A stretch of 64,000 nt of DNA from the NCBI GenBank assembly GCA_932521035.1, contig OW051497.1, forward strand, positions 11,904,001 to 11,968,000. The letters run 5' to 3'. Under the pieces are notes generated by a model. It worked only from the letters and a program-made list of their open reading frames with translations. It was not told the origin of the DNA and ran no database searches. Source of the DNA: Oscheius dolichura (taxonomy: Eukaryota; Nematoda; Chromadorea; Rhabditida; Rhabditidae). Positions 1-12,400 of this stretch are shown piece after piece (the first letter of the stretch is position 1; the number at the start of each line of letters is the position of its first letter). Position numbers and translations under genes: made by a program.

Positions 1-356
1 GGGGCAACTGGTGGTACCCCGCAGTGATTACGTTTCCAGTTCTTGGGTTCGCCTTGGCAGTTGTACCCGAACCTAGCGCACAAACAACGACAAATTGGCT
101 TCTAATCACTTTAGGGACCGGGAAATAGGTCAAGAGATAAACACCTACGGTAGTTGTGTATATCTCGCTGTCCACTTCACCCCTAGTTGGTTGTCCAGCT
201 AACACGAGCTGTTTGCTAAGAGCGGCGGGTGGCTCTTGTCCTATTGTTCCCCGAGGGGTACGGTGGCCGGGTCAGCCGGTCATTTTGAGCTGTGCCAGAC
301 AAAAAGTTGCTTTGGCTGCATGTAGCGACTGGTCCGAGAAGACTTTGAACCACCCC

Positions 357-376
357 GAGAGAGAGAGAGAGAGAGA
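357..376. repeat. (GA)10 microsatellite
   Basis: Perfect GA dinucleotide run of 20 nt, about 17 nt upstream of the splice acceptor of the exon at 393. It probably lies in an intron. Confidence 0.9.
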
Positions 377-392
377 ATTTTTAAACTTTCAG

Positions 393-612
393 GAACTCGG
401 TGAAATCGGAGAGCGACGAGGGCTGCTCCTCGGGACGAGACTCTAACGGCAGAGATCCTCCGAATGGTACAGCAACAACTCTTTTGGAATCCACAACGCA
501 GCATCCCTTCGTCGATGTACAGTCCTACTATGCCAACCCAACAGCCGTGACTGCCACATATTTCCCTAATATTTATACATCAAATGATATTTTCTCCATG
601 CACCAGCTTTAA
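393..612 (+). CDS. Terminal exon of an unidentified protein
   Basis: An acceptor (CTTTCAG) at 386-392 opens a reading frame of about 73 codons that runs to a TAA at 610-612. The peptide is rich in Ser, Thr, Asp and Asn, with an acidic stretch SESDEGCSSG near its start and aromatic residues (SYYANP, TYFPNIY) near its end. It reads like the disordered tail of a regulatory protein, but I recognise no family. Upstream exons would lie in the first 350 bases or outside the window and could not be placed. The intron just before it holds a (GA)n run. Evidence is frame plus splice site only. Confidence 0.4.
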
Positions 613-998
613 ACCAGTTCTTATAGTCAAAATATATGTCCTGCTCGTTGTCATAATAGTCGGTATTTGGGAAGCCACAGTATTATTCTCTTTGTCATCG
701 GTATTGTAACCCTCCTCGTCAGTATTGCCCCCGTTCCCTCCTTTGACTATTAATATTTTATGTAATGATTGTTGCTGACCCATCCTTCCCTTGCTATAAA
801 TTGTGTTCATCAAATTCTTCTACCGGCCCCATTTCCCCTGGGAGTCGTGTCGGCCTCCTTTTTGAATAACATAAACACAAACATTAATCCAAAAATTTAT
901 TATAATATGTAAGCTTACAGGGAAAGATTTCTTTCTGATGATCCAAAAAATAACAACCCGTGTAGTGGTCCTGGTGTTGGAAAAAGACGAACCCGTGA
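613..998. other. Convergent intergenic spacer
   Basis: AT-rich 3' spacer between the plus-strand exon ending at 612 and the minus-strand Ly6-like gene ending at 999. No reading frame of note. Confidence 0.5.
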
Positions 999-1582
999 CT
1001 AGATCAGACGACGATGTATGACAAACAACATCAGTAGAAAGATGAACACAGTGGATATCCCGTTTGCTTCGTTACACAGCGGTCCGTGACAGCCGCACAT
1101 GGTCAACCGGGACGGCTCCAACTCCTGACGCTGAGCAGTTGCAAGGAAAAGTTCTCTTGCTGTTGTGTCTGAAGGGATAAAATAAGGAATGTAACTTGGG
1201 AAGAAGTTACCTATACATCCGGAATGATCGCCTAAAGCCCGCACTATGCTGTGATTATATCCGTGAATATCTGAGAGACAGCCTCTCACGTAACCATGAC
1301 GTCTCCTCCCTAAATTCGTCGTGTTAGCTAACACCATTAACGTCTTTTACCTCCCACCACGTCATTTATCCTTAGGGTGACACACATATCCGAGCAATTT
1401 TTAATATATAGAAAGTTCCGATCCAGGCTGGACCTATTATTTAGTAGAAAATAAGGGAGGAGGATACCTGTGACGATCACAGTGAACGTCGAAAGACATT
1501 GGCTTCCTGTAGAGATGCGAGATGTAGGGGTAGTGGTCCTCTAGGTAGGGACTCATACAACTGTAGCATGGTAATCGCAGAG
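999..1582 (-). CDS. Ly6/uPAR-like GPI-anchored surface protein (5' end missing)
   Basis: Three minus-strand exons join in frame: 1582-1468, 1433-1351 and 1309-999, with introns of 34 and 41 nt. The first opens just after an acceptor with LPCYSCMSP, the usual start of a three-finger fold. Further cysteines follow (DVHC, KNCSDMC, RGCLSD, SGC), and the fold closes with CGCHGPLCN. After that comes a hydrophobic C-terminus (IFLLMLFVIHRRLI) that suits a GPI-anchor signal. The cysteine pattern and the RGC motif match invertebrate Ly6 and nematode ET-module proteins, which sit on the outer cell surface and often modulate receptors or channels; the role here is unknown. The exon with the signal peptide was not found. 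It should lie above 1590. Confidence 0.75.
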
Positions 1583-4500
1583 CTGAAAATGTTCTCTCTA
1601 GAAGGCTAATAAAAGGGATCGTTCCCCTCCTAGTACTTCCCGTATAAAATGGGTATAAGTGTTTTTGTTTCTCTTATTCTCCCTCGCCACATGCTCTTTG
1701 TGAACTACTTGGCCACCTTAAAAATGGCTATTGTTTTGGACTTCTTCCGCGATTGTTTTCCGTCCAACTACGAGTGTCAATCAAGTAGGCGCGCAGAGGC
1801 GAATCACTCCCAGCTGCGCATTCCTGAACAGAGAGAGAGAGGATATGCCTAATTTGAATATGTGATGGATAGGGTGATTCTTTTAGGCCACTTCTAATCT
1901 GTCCAACAAGTGCATTAATCCATCTGGAGGAGAGAGATTGTCGCCTTGAAGAACCCCCTAAAGGCCGTGTTGCACTCCCTCCGTCCAACGTGAAAAATTG
2001 GCTTCACGGAAAGTTAGAACGGAGGCGCTACTTGATAAATGGGGTTGGAGGGTCACCAAATGTTCGCGATTAAATGCCCTGATAAGCTGTTTTTGTCTTT
2101 TTGGATTGGATTGTATTAGAGCAAGAGGAAACTGGATTTACTGGCCCTGTGATAATGTAAGGGCAAGAATTACAGCTTGTAATGGAGAAGCAGCTCGGTA
2201 AACAGTAAATACTACTGTAATTTTTAAGAGATCGGCATTTCCTCTTCTGGATCGGAAGTATTCAGATGTTAAATTATCTGCGCCCCAAATAACTCGAAGA
2301 TATTCGTTTTATCACGTCGTGCACTTGAGGGCAACATCGAAAATCCCTTCAGCTTTTCGATAAAAATTGAAGAAAACGCTGTGAAGCGCATAAATCAGCA
2401 AGGCGAAGATTCATTATTATGGGTGCCCCGAAATTCCGTATGCTAACCGGGGGACGGCGTTCCCCGGTATTTATCGTTGGACCCATATGGCGTCGACTAC
2501 TTTTGGAGCCCGTCGGACCAGATTAGGCCAACGATCCAATTAAAAGACAACGAGCACCATTGCATTAACGCCCCGCTCAAATGACAATCTAACCAGGAAG
2601 AACAAAACTAATGAACGGGAAAAGCAACACTAATCAGTGCTAAAGACGTTAACCCCGCGGGAAAGAGAAAAATAAGGCGGAGAGAACTAGGACCAGTAAC
2701 CCAACCTGTGGAGAAGTCAGAAACATTTGCCAGTAGATACGAGAAGAGCTGGAGGACATCCGCAGCCATGGCAGACAATGTCCGTGGAGAGGGTATGAGT
2801 GACAAGTTGGTCCGGATTGAATTTAGCCCTCCGAGGCCTCCATTTCGATGACTGACGCCTTCAAACGCCCTAATTCCGCCATTTCTTGACTGCTCTAGCC
2901 ATCAAATACACTATTTTTGGGGTGAACACATCCGCTATATTTTCCTCGTTAATCTCTTAGGGAGCAATTGAGCATAAGAATTAAATTAAAATGGTAGTCT
3001 AATGGCTAATGTGAAGAAGGCAGGCGGGACTCAGAACAAAGGATCATACAGGTAGGCGCCTTTTTTAGTCCGTTATGATTCATAATCCGTTTGTTAAAAT
3101 AGCAAATACGAGCTTTGAAAACGCTTCCCTAATGGCTATTATTTTCTGTCTGTTCGTTCTAAAACCCTCTTCAGATCTTCATAAAGGAAATGCCCCCTAG
3201 AGCAACCCCCCTCCCTCTAAACATCTTCTCCCCGTATCTTGGTCTCCCCTCTAAAGTATCAAGCCTCTTCCACCTTAATAAAGGAGCCTCCACTTCAATA
3301 AGCGCTCTGATCAGCAGTGATTGTCTAAGGGATTCGCCGCCTTAACTACGGTAATTGCGTTCCATTTCCTGCCATTAATTAATCTCCTGGTTTCAATAGC
3401 CTTAGCCTGGAGCCGTAGAGAGAGTAAATGATAAAGTTGCCATCTGGGTCTCGCAAAAAATGTTCCAGTAAATCTTTGTAAAGGTGTCGAGACAAGGTGT
3501 AAAAGCTCTGGATATGCTCAATATCTCATTTGTTCCGATAACATGCGGAGCGCTTTGATCTAGTGACAAGAGCTCGTTCAGGAAATGATTTAGGCTGGCT
3601 TACAGCATGACATCTGGTCAGGCACTTTTCAACACTGACAGGAATAGCAGGGCTACTTAACCAAAGTTTGAGACAGCAAGGTTAGGGAGTATGGGTACTT
3701 TTTATCTGAAAAAGCGGTAGACTGTAAGAAATAGGGGTATGCTAGGATTAGCGACAGACTATATTTCAGAAATCTCTATAGAAGTTCTTACTGTATAAAT
3801 TGATCTAATCTTTTTCAGATTAAATACAATGTGGTTGATCTGTGATGGACCAGTTTATTGCCCTGATGTCATTTAATTGCTACCTCCTCCATTATCAGAC
3901 CCCTGCTTAGCCTCCCTCTAAATGTACCCTCCTCTTTCCTACTTGCCCATCACAAACTTCGCCCGTACCGAATTGAATTGCCATAGGAATATATTATTGA
4001 AATTACTTCGTGCAATGCGTGAAAATCCATCGAGGCGGAAGGTGCTCAAACAGCAATTACTTAGAGAGTATCCTAACAGGAAATAAAATCCGGAAATTCT
4101 GCATGTGTGTTCCTCTGAAGTCAGTCATTAGCGTCAGTTTTTTTTCTCTCTGCCCACTTCCGGCTGCTGGACCCAGTTCTTGGAGGGAAAGGACAATTTG
4201 AAGAGTTCCGATTTGGATAGAGTAGGCCTCTTGGACGTCTCCCCAAAAGAAGATGTGGGGCATTCCATCCATGCGGAGAAAATTTGATGGAATCCAATCA
4301 AATTCGGACCCCAAAAACTTCATTCCACTAGAAAAATATCACTTTGCTTATAAGGAAAGGTGCTCCCGACGGACGCTGATGTTCATCCAAAACTCGTCAG
4401 CCGGTGCGAAACCTCGTTAGTGCATCTGCTCTGCCCTATTTCGCATGGAGGGCCGCCAACACACCTATTACCCGCAAAACGAACTGCCAAATGGATCTAA

Positions 4501-5490
4501 GGAGGAGAGGATTAGGTGTGGGGGGACGAGGGGTGCTGAGTGCACCCCAGGGACGCACGGAAAGCCGTTGGTCCGCTTAACGTGCCAAGCGACAACCATC
4601 TTGCGACAGATTGACAGCATTATCATATGCCAATTTTATGCTAATAATTCGCGGCAAAAACAGGCGACCCATTTCCGGAGCGGATGTTAACGCCTGAAGC
4701 ACACGATAATTAATTTGCGCAGGGCAGAAAAAGATGATAGGGGAAGGGTGGAGGCGGTCAACGTAAACACAAGAAGAAGGGTTATTGCGGGAAATTAGGG
4801 CATTCTAAATGGAGCATCAGGCACATTTCCTGCAATGTAAATCCAATCATTTGATTCTAACCAACGAGGAAGGCGTTGTTCAAACACAAGGACATGGATG
4901 TGAGCCCGAAAACAGTTTGATTATGGGACCTAACTCGAATGTTGTTCTACATCTTGTTCTAGACGACTTTTTGGAATAAAATCTGTTGGATAAAATAAAG
5001 GAAGAAGTGGAGTTTAGATTACTGTCTTCTGTTCTTTTATAGGAGAGTACACAGTTGCAAGTACGGTAAGGCTGATTCTTTCAGAAGGACACCACTCATG
5101 GATAGGAGAAAGAAGCAAAGAGAATCTGAAAGTCCTAACCTGAATCCTCAAAAGTTGCCGGATCGTGTACATTTGCCAGAATAAAAGAGAACAGTTTCGT
5201 GAACTGTGAGGTCATTGAGACCGGTCTTCTCCTCGGTTTCAGCTCTTGAACTACAGGTAGAATAGCTGTCATTGGAGTCGGGTGCGCATCGCCGGCGCCG
5301 CCACGAGGCAGGTGCGGCCGAGGGGGGCGGGGCACGTAACGCTGTTTAGAGCGCTTGCGAGCGAATAAAACGAATCAGGCACCGCCATGCCTGAGTGACG
5401 AGATGGAAAGAGTGCTACTCGGACAGAGAGACAGACAGGATGCTTCCTTGATACGATAAGGAGCTGGACTACAGGAAACCAACTGATGAA
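1583..5490. other. Gene-poor stretch
   Basis: I see no convincing exon. Reading frames are short and lack flanking splice sites. A short GC-rich patch lies at 5280-5340. The missing first exon of the Ly6-like gene may lie at the low end. Confidence 0.5.
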
Positions 5491-5499
5491 TGCCTTTTA

Positions 5500-6490
5500 T
5501 CCGCGCGTTTTCCACGTTTTCAGACTCTCCCTCTCTCGTTCCAAAACAACCAACTTTTGCACGTCTAAAAATGCCGGAAGGTTTCGTTCTATCAAGAATG
5601 CAAAGGTGTAGCAATCTTTAGTATAGACTTGACTAGAGTCTACAGTAGTTATGTGCAAACGAAGTGTTGTGTTAAAAGACTGAATTCTCTTGCAAAACGT
5701 GGCATTATCTCGTGGAATGTGTGAATTACCGTCTACTTGTGTTCCCGACGAGAGTAGACTGCCACCATGTTTACGAAGAGCTCTCGGACTTCTCAAATCT
5801 TGTTCTATAATCAGAGACAGTTGCTGTAATTCTATTAGCAACTTTTTGTAGTGTCGAAGCCTTTCGTAAATGTCACGATATGCATCGCCGTAATCCCTAA
5901 CATATTGCTCCCATCTGTACCATGTGTCTGGTCTTTTTTGTTTTCGATATCAACGACCAAACCTCTCAAGAAAGTGTAGCAGTCACACCAGTAGTCTTGG
6001 CCAACGATGTTACGTCCCAATTATCAGATCACCAGAGTGTGAAGACGGGCTCCCTCACTTGGGCCACAGGTTTCCGCGAAGGGTTTTACTTTGACTAATG
6101 GTTTTGGATTACCCTGCCGTAGTAGGGGTCAACAGAAATGCTTAGAACAACTTGCTACGTAAATGATGGCGGCAAACTTTTAGAATTATTCAGATACGGT
6201 AGCCGATTAGGCCTCTATGTGTGATGGACAACCTTGAAGCTGCACGGTGACTGCTGCCTTATTTATGTGGCAATTATACTATTAGCTGTTGAGAGTTCTC
6301 GGCAGACCGCGTAAAAGGATTTTTAACGAAGTCCTCTGCTAACATACAATGGGTTGTTTTGGGGTTGACATAAGAAAATGGTGTCTCTAACATCTCAAAT
6401 AAGTTGGGATCACTTTTTACAGGGCCCAAATTGCGCCCCGACACCGTTAGCGTCTTTTCTAACACGAAGTTTTTACTGTAATTCTGAATC
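5500..6490 (-). pseudogene. Possible decayed or unresolved coding relic
   Basis: On the minus strand several protein-like stretches lie close together but in different frames. At about 5940-5510 there is a charged helix-like run with WEQYVRDYGDAYRDIYERL, then KKLLIELQQLSLIIEQDL, and further on KDCYTFAFLIERN. At about 6010-5920 another frame reads DYWCDCYTFLRG. A third lies at 6470-6277. The two CYTF segments also resemble each other in DNA. The frame changes cannot be repaired with clean short introns, unlike the good genes here, so a decayed mobile element or pseudogene seems likeliest. A real gene with unusual introns is possible. No family was recognised. Confidence 0.3.
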
Positions 6491-6810
6491 CGCGGCTAGG
6501 TGGGTCCTACACAGAACCTAACAAAAAGGAGAAGAGAAATACTAGAAGAAGTCAGTCAGAAACAGTCAGCAATTACAGTAACTATTTGTCTTTTGTATTA
6601 ACCGTTTTATAGCCTCTTTAAAGACGCCCCCCTCTTATCTTAGGAACAGAAGTCCCCCAGCAGTCTCCCTTACACATCGCATGGCGTACCACGATTCCTC
6701 TCTTGTAATTTGCATAATTGTAGCAGATTAGAGGAACGCAAGCTTCTTTAGTCCCCCTTGAATTGGATAGTATTTTATTTTTATAGCTATTGAGAAGCAG
6801 AAAAACTTAC

Positions 6811-6913
6811 TTTGCTGTCGCCAGCGCTGTTGCGGATGTTGATCCTTCCATCCGGCAGTACTGCCGGCAAAATCCATAACGACGGTGAACAGGATTCCAC
6901 TAAGGAAAATCAT
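6811..6913 (-). CDS. Possible signal-peptide first exon
   Basis: An ATG at 6913 begins a hydrophobic leader (MIFLSGILFTVVMDFAG) followed by a polar Gln-rich stretch. The frame runs into a strong donor, AAA|GTAAGTTTTT, at 6811/6810. It looks like exon 1 of a secreted protein, but no second exon with matching phase was found downstream. The evidence is only leader plus donor. Confidence 0.3.
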
Positions 6914-9487
6914 CTCCTCCTAAAGGGAAAATATAGCAGGAATAGGATATTCTAAAGATTAGAGAGAAAAAGGGAGAGTTGACAATGGCGCCGTGGCACA
7001 AAGCAGAATAATCAAGTGACCTATCAGATTACACTAGTTAGGAGAGAGCCTGGTGGGAGAAATGATCACAGGGGGGATAATTTCCTCTCTGTAGGGAGAG
7101 AGATGATCAGAGGATTTACGTTGAAAGAGGCGTGTTCGCCTCTTGTGGATCATTCATCATTCTTAAATACGGAGTCACTGAAAAAGTTCAATCCCCTTAA
7201 GGAATACGGCGTAATGAATCTCTTTTTTGCGACGTGTTGAAAGCTGCGGAGATATGAACTGCAATTGAAGCATACACAAAAACAGGTGGTCGGGAAGTCC
7301 TTCAATTTTGCACATTTTTGATGGGCTTCAAAAAAGGGGGAACAAGTCCCTCACTATCATTTTATAGAGGGAAGTAGAGGGAAGAATGAGAAATATTGTA
7401 AATGGGGGCCTATTGTTCCCGCCGACTCGCGGAATAAGGATATCCGAAGAGAGTGTCTCTCACTCGAATATCACACTTCTTGGAGTAGCTAGGTTGTTTT
7501 ATAGAGCTTTTATTCCCGAAAGAAGCAGATAATCAAATATTATAGAGAAAAGGATGAGGGTCATGATAGAGGTGGCAGTGACTGTGGGCGTGCCCCGAGA
7601 GGGTAGCCGGCTAATAGCAACTGACAACGGAAATTACTGGCGCTGCGACAGATCTCACCAGATAGGAGAAAGTCATTACATTGAAGGTAGTCACAAGGGA
7701 GAAGGGGAAAAATGATTAATATTAGCTGATTGAGAGGAAATTGCTACCAGGTTGAGACAAACAATTCCTACCGTAAGCAACTTATATGACAACTATTTTC
7801 TATGGTCAACATAATGGAACAGGGAAATGAATTGCGACGAGAGAATGTACACGGCAGCTAGCTTTTACCCTGCTGCTGGAAATGGTAACTTCTTGGTTAA
7901 TCTAAGGAATACAGAAACCAGCACACTTGGCTCTGCTTGACTTATCTGATAATGCGATAGTGACAAAAAAAGGAAAGTTTATATATTCATCGGGGTGTAA
8001 AAAGCTTGAAACAGATTAGCTAGAGTGAATATAAGAGATAAAAAGGGTTAGGAAAGAAGAGAAGAGGCCCTTTGATCAAGAGGGTAGATCTCTGAGGACG
8101 AAGAAAGAAGGATCCGAGGGAATTCCAGAGAATAGCTGACCACCCGGGGTTATTCAATTCCTTACGGGCAGGTATGACCATGTTTCGCAGTTTCAGCTCA
8201 TAAAGCAGGAGACGAAATGGCCAAGCCAGATTGCTAAAAGGGCGCGTAAACAGCACGCAATGTTCCCCGGCCAATTTCCTTCTTGGCACCCGCAGACAAT
8301 AGAAATCAGCACTACCCCTAACGGACTGCCCAGAATCAAATGACAGCTAAGTAGCTGGTCATCAGGAGAGAGAGAGAGCTTGATCAAGTCATGCGTGGAA
8401 AAAAAGAGAGAACGTGTTCAACTGCGAGTAAAGAGCAGATCTCACGCCTGTTGCCTAGGACGGGGATTACCGTGTCAGAGAAGGGCCGACGGGCGTCAGT
8501 CAAGATTTCCATTGGGAGACCTTTGAGAGAAGCTACTTTGTTGGTCAAGGAGAGTAAATAAACACAGATTAAGACAATTCCTGTCCTATTATTTTAAAAA
8601 CTGCCAAAGGAACGTAGGGACGAAGATTAAGAAATGATCTCAACACTAAGTTCAAGATTCGTTTAATTAGGCAATGATTCTTATGGCATAACTTGAATGA
8701 AGAAGGAGTTTTTTGCTAAGGGAAACAAGAAAGAAGTCAATATCTACTCAGTGTATACTGACGGCGATACGTGGATTAAGCTTATGCAGGGCGCATCTCA
8801 CCTGCGCCTCCGCTTGTCGACCAATGTCTCCCCTTCTTTACATCAGTTTCATCAACGAAGCAATACCTCGGCAGATATATTTCTGCCGTAATAATATGCT
8901 ACCCCTTTCACGCGGGACCGACTGAGCTCCTTACGCGTTGTTGCCCTCAAGGCTCTATCTCTATGCCATCAGTGCGTTCCTCACTAATGAAAGGGTGCAG
9001 CCAGGCATCAAATCAAATCTCGGCTCTGATAAAGTTAACGCCTCAGCCCGCGCCATTCATTTAGCCGCCAATATAGGGGCAAGCAAATGTTTCTCTCTCC
9101 CTCTCTCTCTCTCTCTCGAAGCTCAAAAAGGAGGCTTTATGACACAGAGTAATAAAAATAAGAGCACATTTCTCTAGCATTCTATAAAAGAGTCAGGGAA
9201 GAAATGAATGGAGTGAGGCTCACGAGCACATTATCCCCTTAAATTATGAGACGGGGAGGAGGAGGATATGTAAAAGCCGGACACAAACATAATATGAGCA
9301 AGGGGGGATAATAAACAATATGGATACCATATGTCATCAGTAACTTTTTCTTCTTCTCTTTCTGTAAGGCACGAATTTTAAGTAGGCGGAGATGTCTAGA
9401 GAGACCCGTGGGTTGGTAGATGTACTAAGAATTGGTTGAAAGACTATTCGTTGTCGTTTTCGATGGGAATGTTGAACATGATGAAGT
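6914..9487. other. Gene-poor stretch
   Basis: No supported exon. A (CT)n run lies at 9092-9117 and a shorter (GA)n run near 8360. The stretch forms the 3' flank of the ASPP-like gene. Confidence 0.5.
9092..9117. repeat. (CT)n microsatellite
   Basis: Near-perfect CT dinucleotide tract in the gene-poor region. Confidence 0.85.
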
Positions 9488-12400
9488 TCAATCTAAATGC
9501 ATGGACTTAGTCATTAAACGAGAATTTATTTCCCACCTCTTCCTGTAGCAGAGAGCAGGATAGAGAGCAAGATAAGTCCTAGGGGCCAGGCCAACTTCCC
9601 TGCCGTTTTCAGTTTTCTTTTCACAAGCCCACCAGTTCTGAAAAAAAGTTTCGTAACTTTTGTTTCCAATTTGTCTAGACAAATATGAGACGACATCTGA
9701 CGGGGACGACACTCACCTTTTCTACGTCATCCTTCTTCAGTACGCGCAACTCGTCTCCAGCGTTGAATGACATTTCATCGTCATACTCGGCAGTGTAACT
9801 GTAAGCAGCGTAAACCTTCCCGTCATTCAGAACACCCGTTCCATTGTGGGCAGCGGTGAGATAGCTCAGGCAGTTATCGTATCCTTCCTCCTCTTCTTCG
9901 CATTTCTCGACTGGTGTCTCCATGTCGGAAAGGGTAGAGGCCAGGACACAGGCCCCTCCTTCAACCAACTGCCTAACCATGGGAAGATTATTGCACGAGG
10001 CGGCACAGTGCAGAGGGGTCCAACCGTCGCTGTCCTGGGCATTTACATCGGCATTGGCTTCGATTAGGAATTTGACGATTTCGTAATGACCGGCACAGAT
10101 GGCATTGTGGAGCGCGGTGATTCCTTCATCATTAGCGACGGAGACATCCTTCAGCTTTTCTGCGCTTGACTTGACCAGATCAGTCTCTCCTTCGAGGGCA
10201 GCATCCAGAAGGAGGGCCAAGGGATCGAACTCAATCTTCCTCTTCTCCTTGATCAGTCCGACCGGGCGGAGGATGCCTTTCACAGCGCGAGATTCGACCT
10301 CCAGTTCAACGGGCTCCTCATCAGTAGTCACAGAAGAAGACTCCTCCTCAATGGATCCTGTAGCAATCGGCGACTGTTCAATGGGAGGAAGGGAAGCCTG
10401 AAAAGGTCACTGGGTCAAATATTAAGAGGAATAGCCTACCATTTGAGAAGCCTCTTCAGGTACAATAATCTCGGGAAGATAGTGAGACTTTCCACGTTTC
10501 TGTTCTTCGAGAAGAACCCGCTTGATGGTGTCGGCCTCGGTCATAGTCGTCCCGTCAGACGCAGCCCACGACCTAATCAATACAATTCTGATTATAAATG
10601 CAAAAAGGCAGTTTACCTTCTCTTAGTGGCTTTCAACGAATCGGAGCGAAGGGAAACGGCGTCCGTCCTTCCCGACCGGAGGCGAGCCTCATCCAAGGAA
10701 TCTCCAAATGAGGAGGGTCGGGCAATGTTGATACTGTCGGCGTTGCTGTATTTTGCAAGAGATGTTTCGGTTTTCTTGCCATCCATGTCCTTGGAAGCAG
10801 TGGGGTGTGGATCCTTGGGAGGAGAAGGACTGACATCCTGACGGGAGGTGGTGATCACTGGAATGGCGGTTGGGGCAATGTATCGAGGTTCATTAGGTGG
10901 CGGTGATGGTTCAACTAAAAGCAGTGTGTGATTTAGAAGCAATTAAAAGTGCTATACCTGGAGTCGACCGCTTAACCGGAGGCATATCTCTATCCATTTT
11001 AGAAACGACGATATTGAAAGGCTCGACGGAGGCTCGGGGACGGACGTCTTCGTTGGTAATAGGGACACGGTCTTGTGATCGGTTCAATACCTACAAACGG
11101 GGTGTTGCGTAAGAAAACGAGGGTAAATCTCACAGATGTAGCCGTTTCTTGTTGCATTCGACGGTGCTCGACGAGGGCAGCTGCATTTGCGTTTTTGCGC
11201 CGTCGATGCATATCTTCGAGCTGCTTACGTAGACTATCGGTGCGGTTGGCGGCAATTCGAAGCTGTGCCTGTTGTTCATGAAGTTTTCCCGTAAGGCCGG
11301 CCAGCTCCTCTTCTTTGTTCGTATTTTTTATTTTCAACGAGGTAGTCTCCCGCTCCAGTTCTGACAGCCTGAAACAATTATATTTTACTACGTGGGGAAA
11401 AGCCAGGCAGTACCTGCGGAGTTCGCTTTCCTCTTCTGCAACCTCGCGCTTGATCGCGTTGACTGAATGATGAATATTTCTGCCCTTCTCTGATTTCTGC
11501 AGTTGCAGACGCTCTTCTTCCCGTCTATTGGCTTCAATCATCCGCCTCTGCTGTTCGGCATAGTTCACGAGTTCCTCATAGCTACTGTAATAAGAACAAA
11601 AGTTCAAAAGGAGAAATAAAAAACGAACCTTCCAGTCATTGGAGGGACTGACATAGTGGGAACCATCTGGTAACTTTTGTAGGGAAGTTGAGAATACGAT
11701 GGCTGGGGGACAGGATGCCTGAGAGCGGGTCCTCGGCTGGGAGCCTTAGACATCTGAAAATGGGAACATTTAGAGGCTGTGAGCGAATGATAAGAGTTCG
11801 AGTCAGTACATTTGAACCTAATTACCGCAGAGTGGAACAAGTTTTACAGGGGTTGCTGTTTTCTGTCACCTGTCATTATGAATAATAGGAAGATACAACA
11901 ATATTGTGAGAAGGCAGTTAACAAGGAAATTATTGGTGAATATTTGGGGAAGACGCACTTTTTTTCAGCTGAAGGTCGCCATGATACAATAAGGGAGGCT
12001 CGCCGGGTACACAGCCATAGCCGTATCCGGTATTCTATTTTACGACCAGCGCGCAAAATCGGTCGCACCCAAGGTGTTTAAGAATTTGGCGAGGAAATCC
12101 TGACTGTTTATGGGATTTCAAGAAAGATCAGCTAATATGATAACGTTCTCTGGAATGAATTTTTCTAGCAATAAAGGGGAAGAAGACTCTAGAAACGGTA
12201 AAACGGCGCGCGCTGCAAGTACTGGCAATTACTCAAGACGAAAAAGGTAAAAAAGGAAAAAGTAGTCTCATGATTTTTGTCAATCTCAAGTGCTGTTCCG
12301 TTTTCAAAGGTCTTGCAAATTATAGCGGAAGTAACCGGAAGAAAGCGCCCGATAGAGAAGGAGAAGGATTGAAAAAAGCTAATGGGGTTTCATAAAACAG

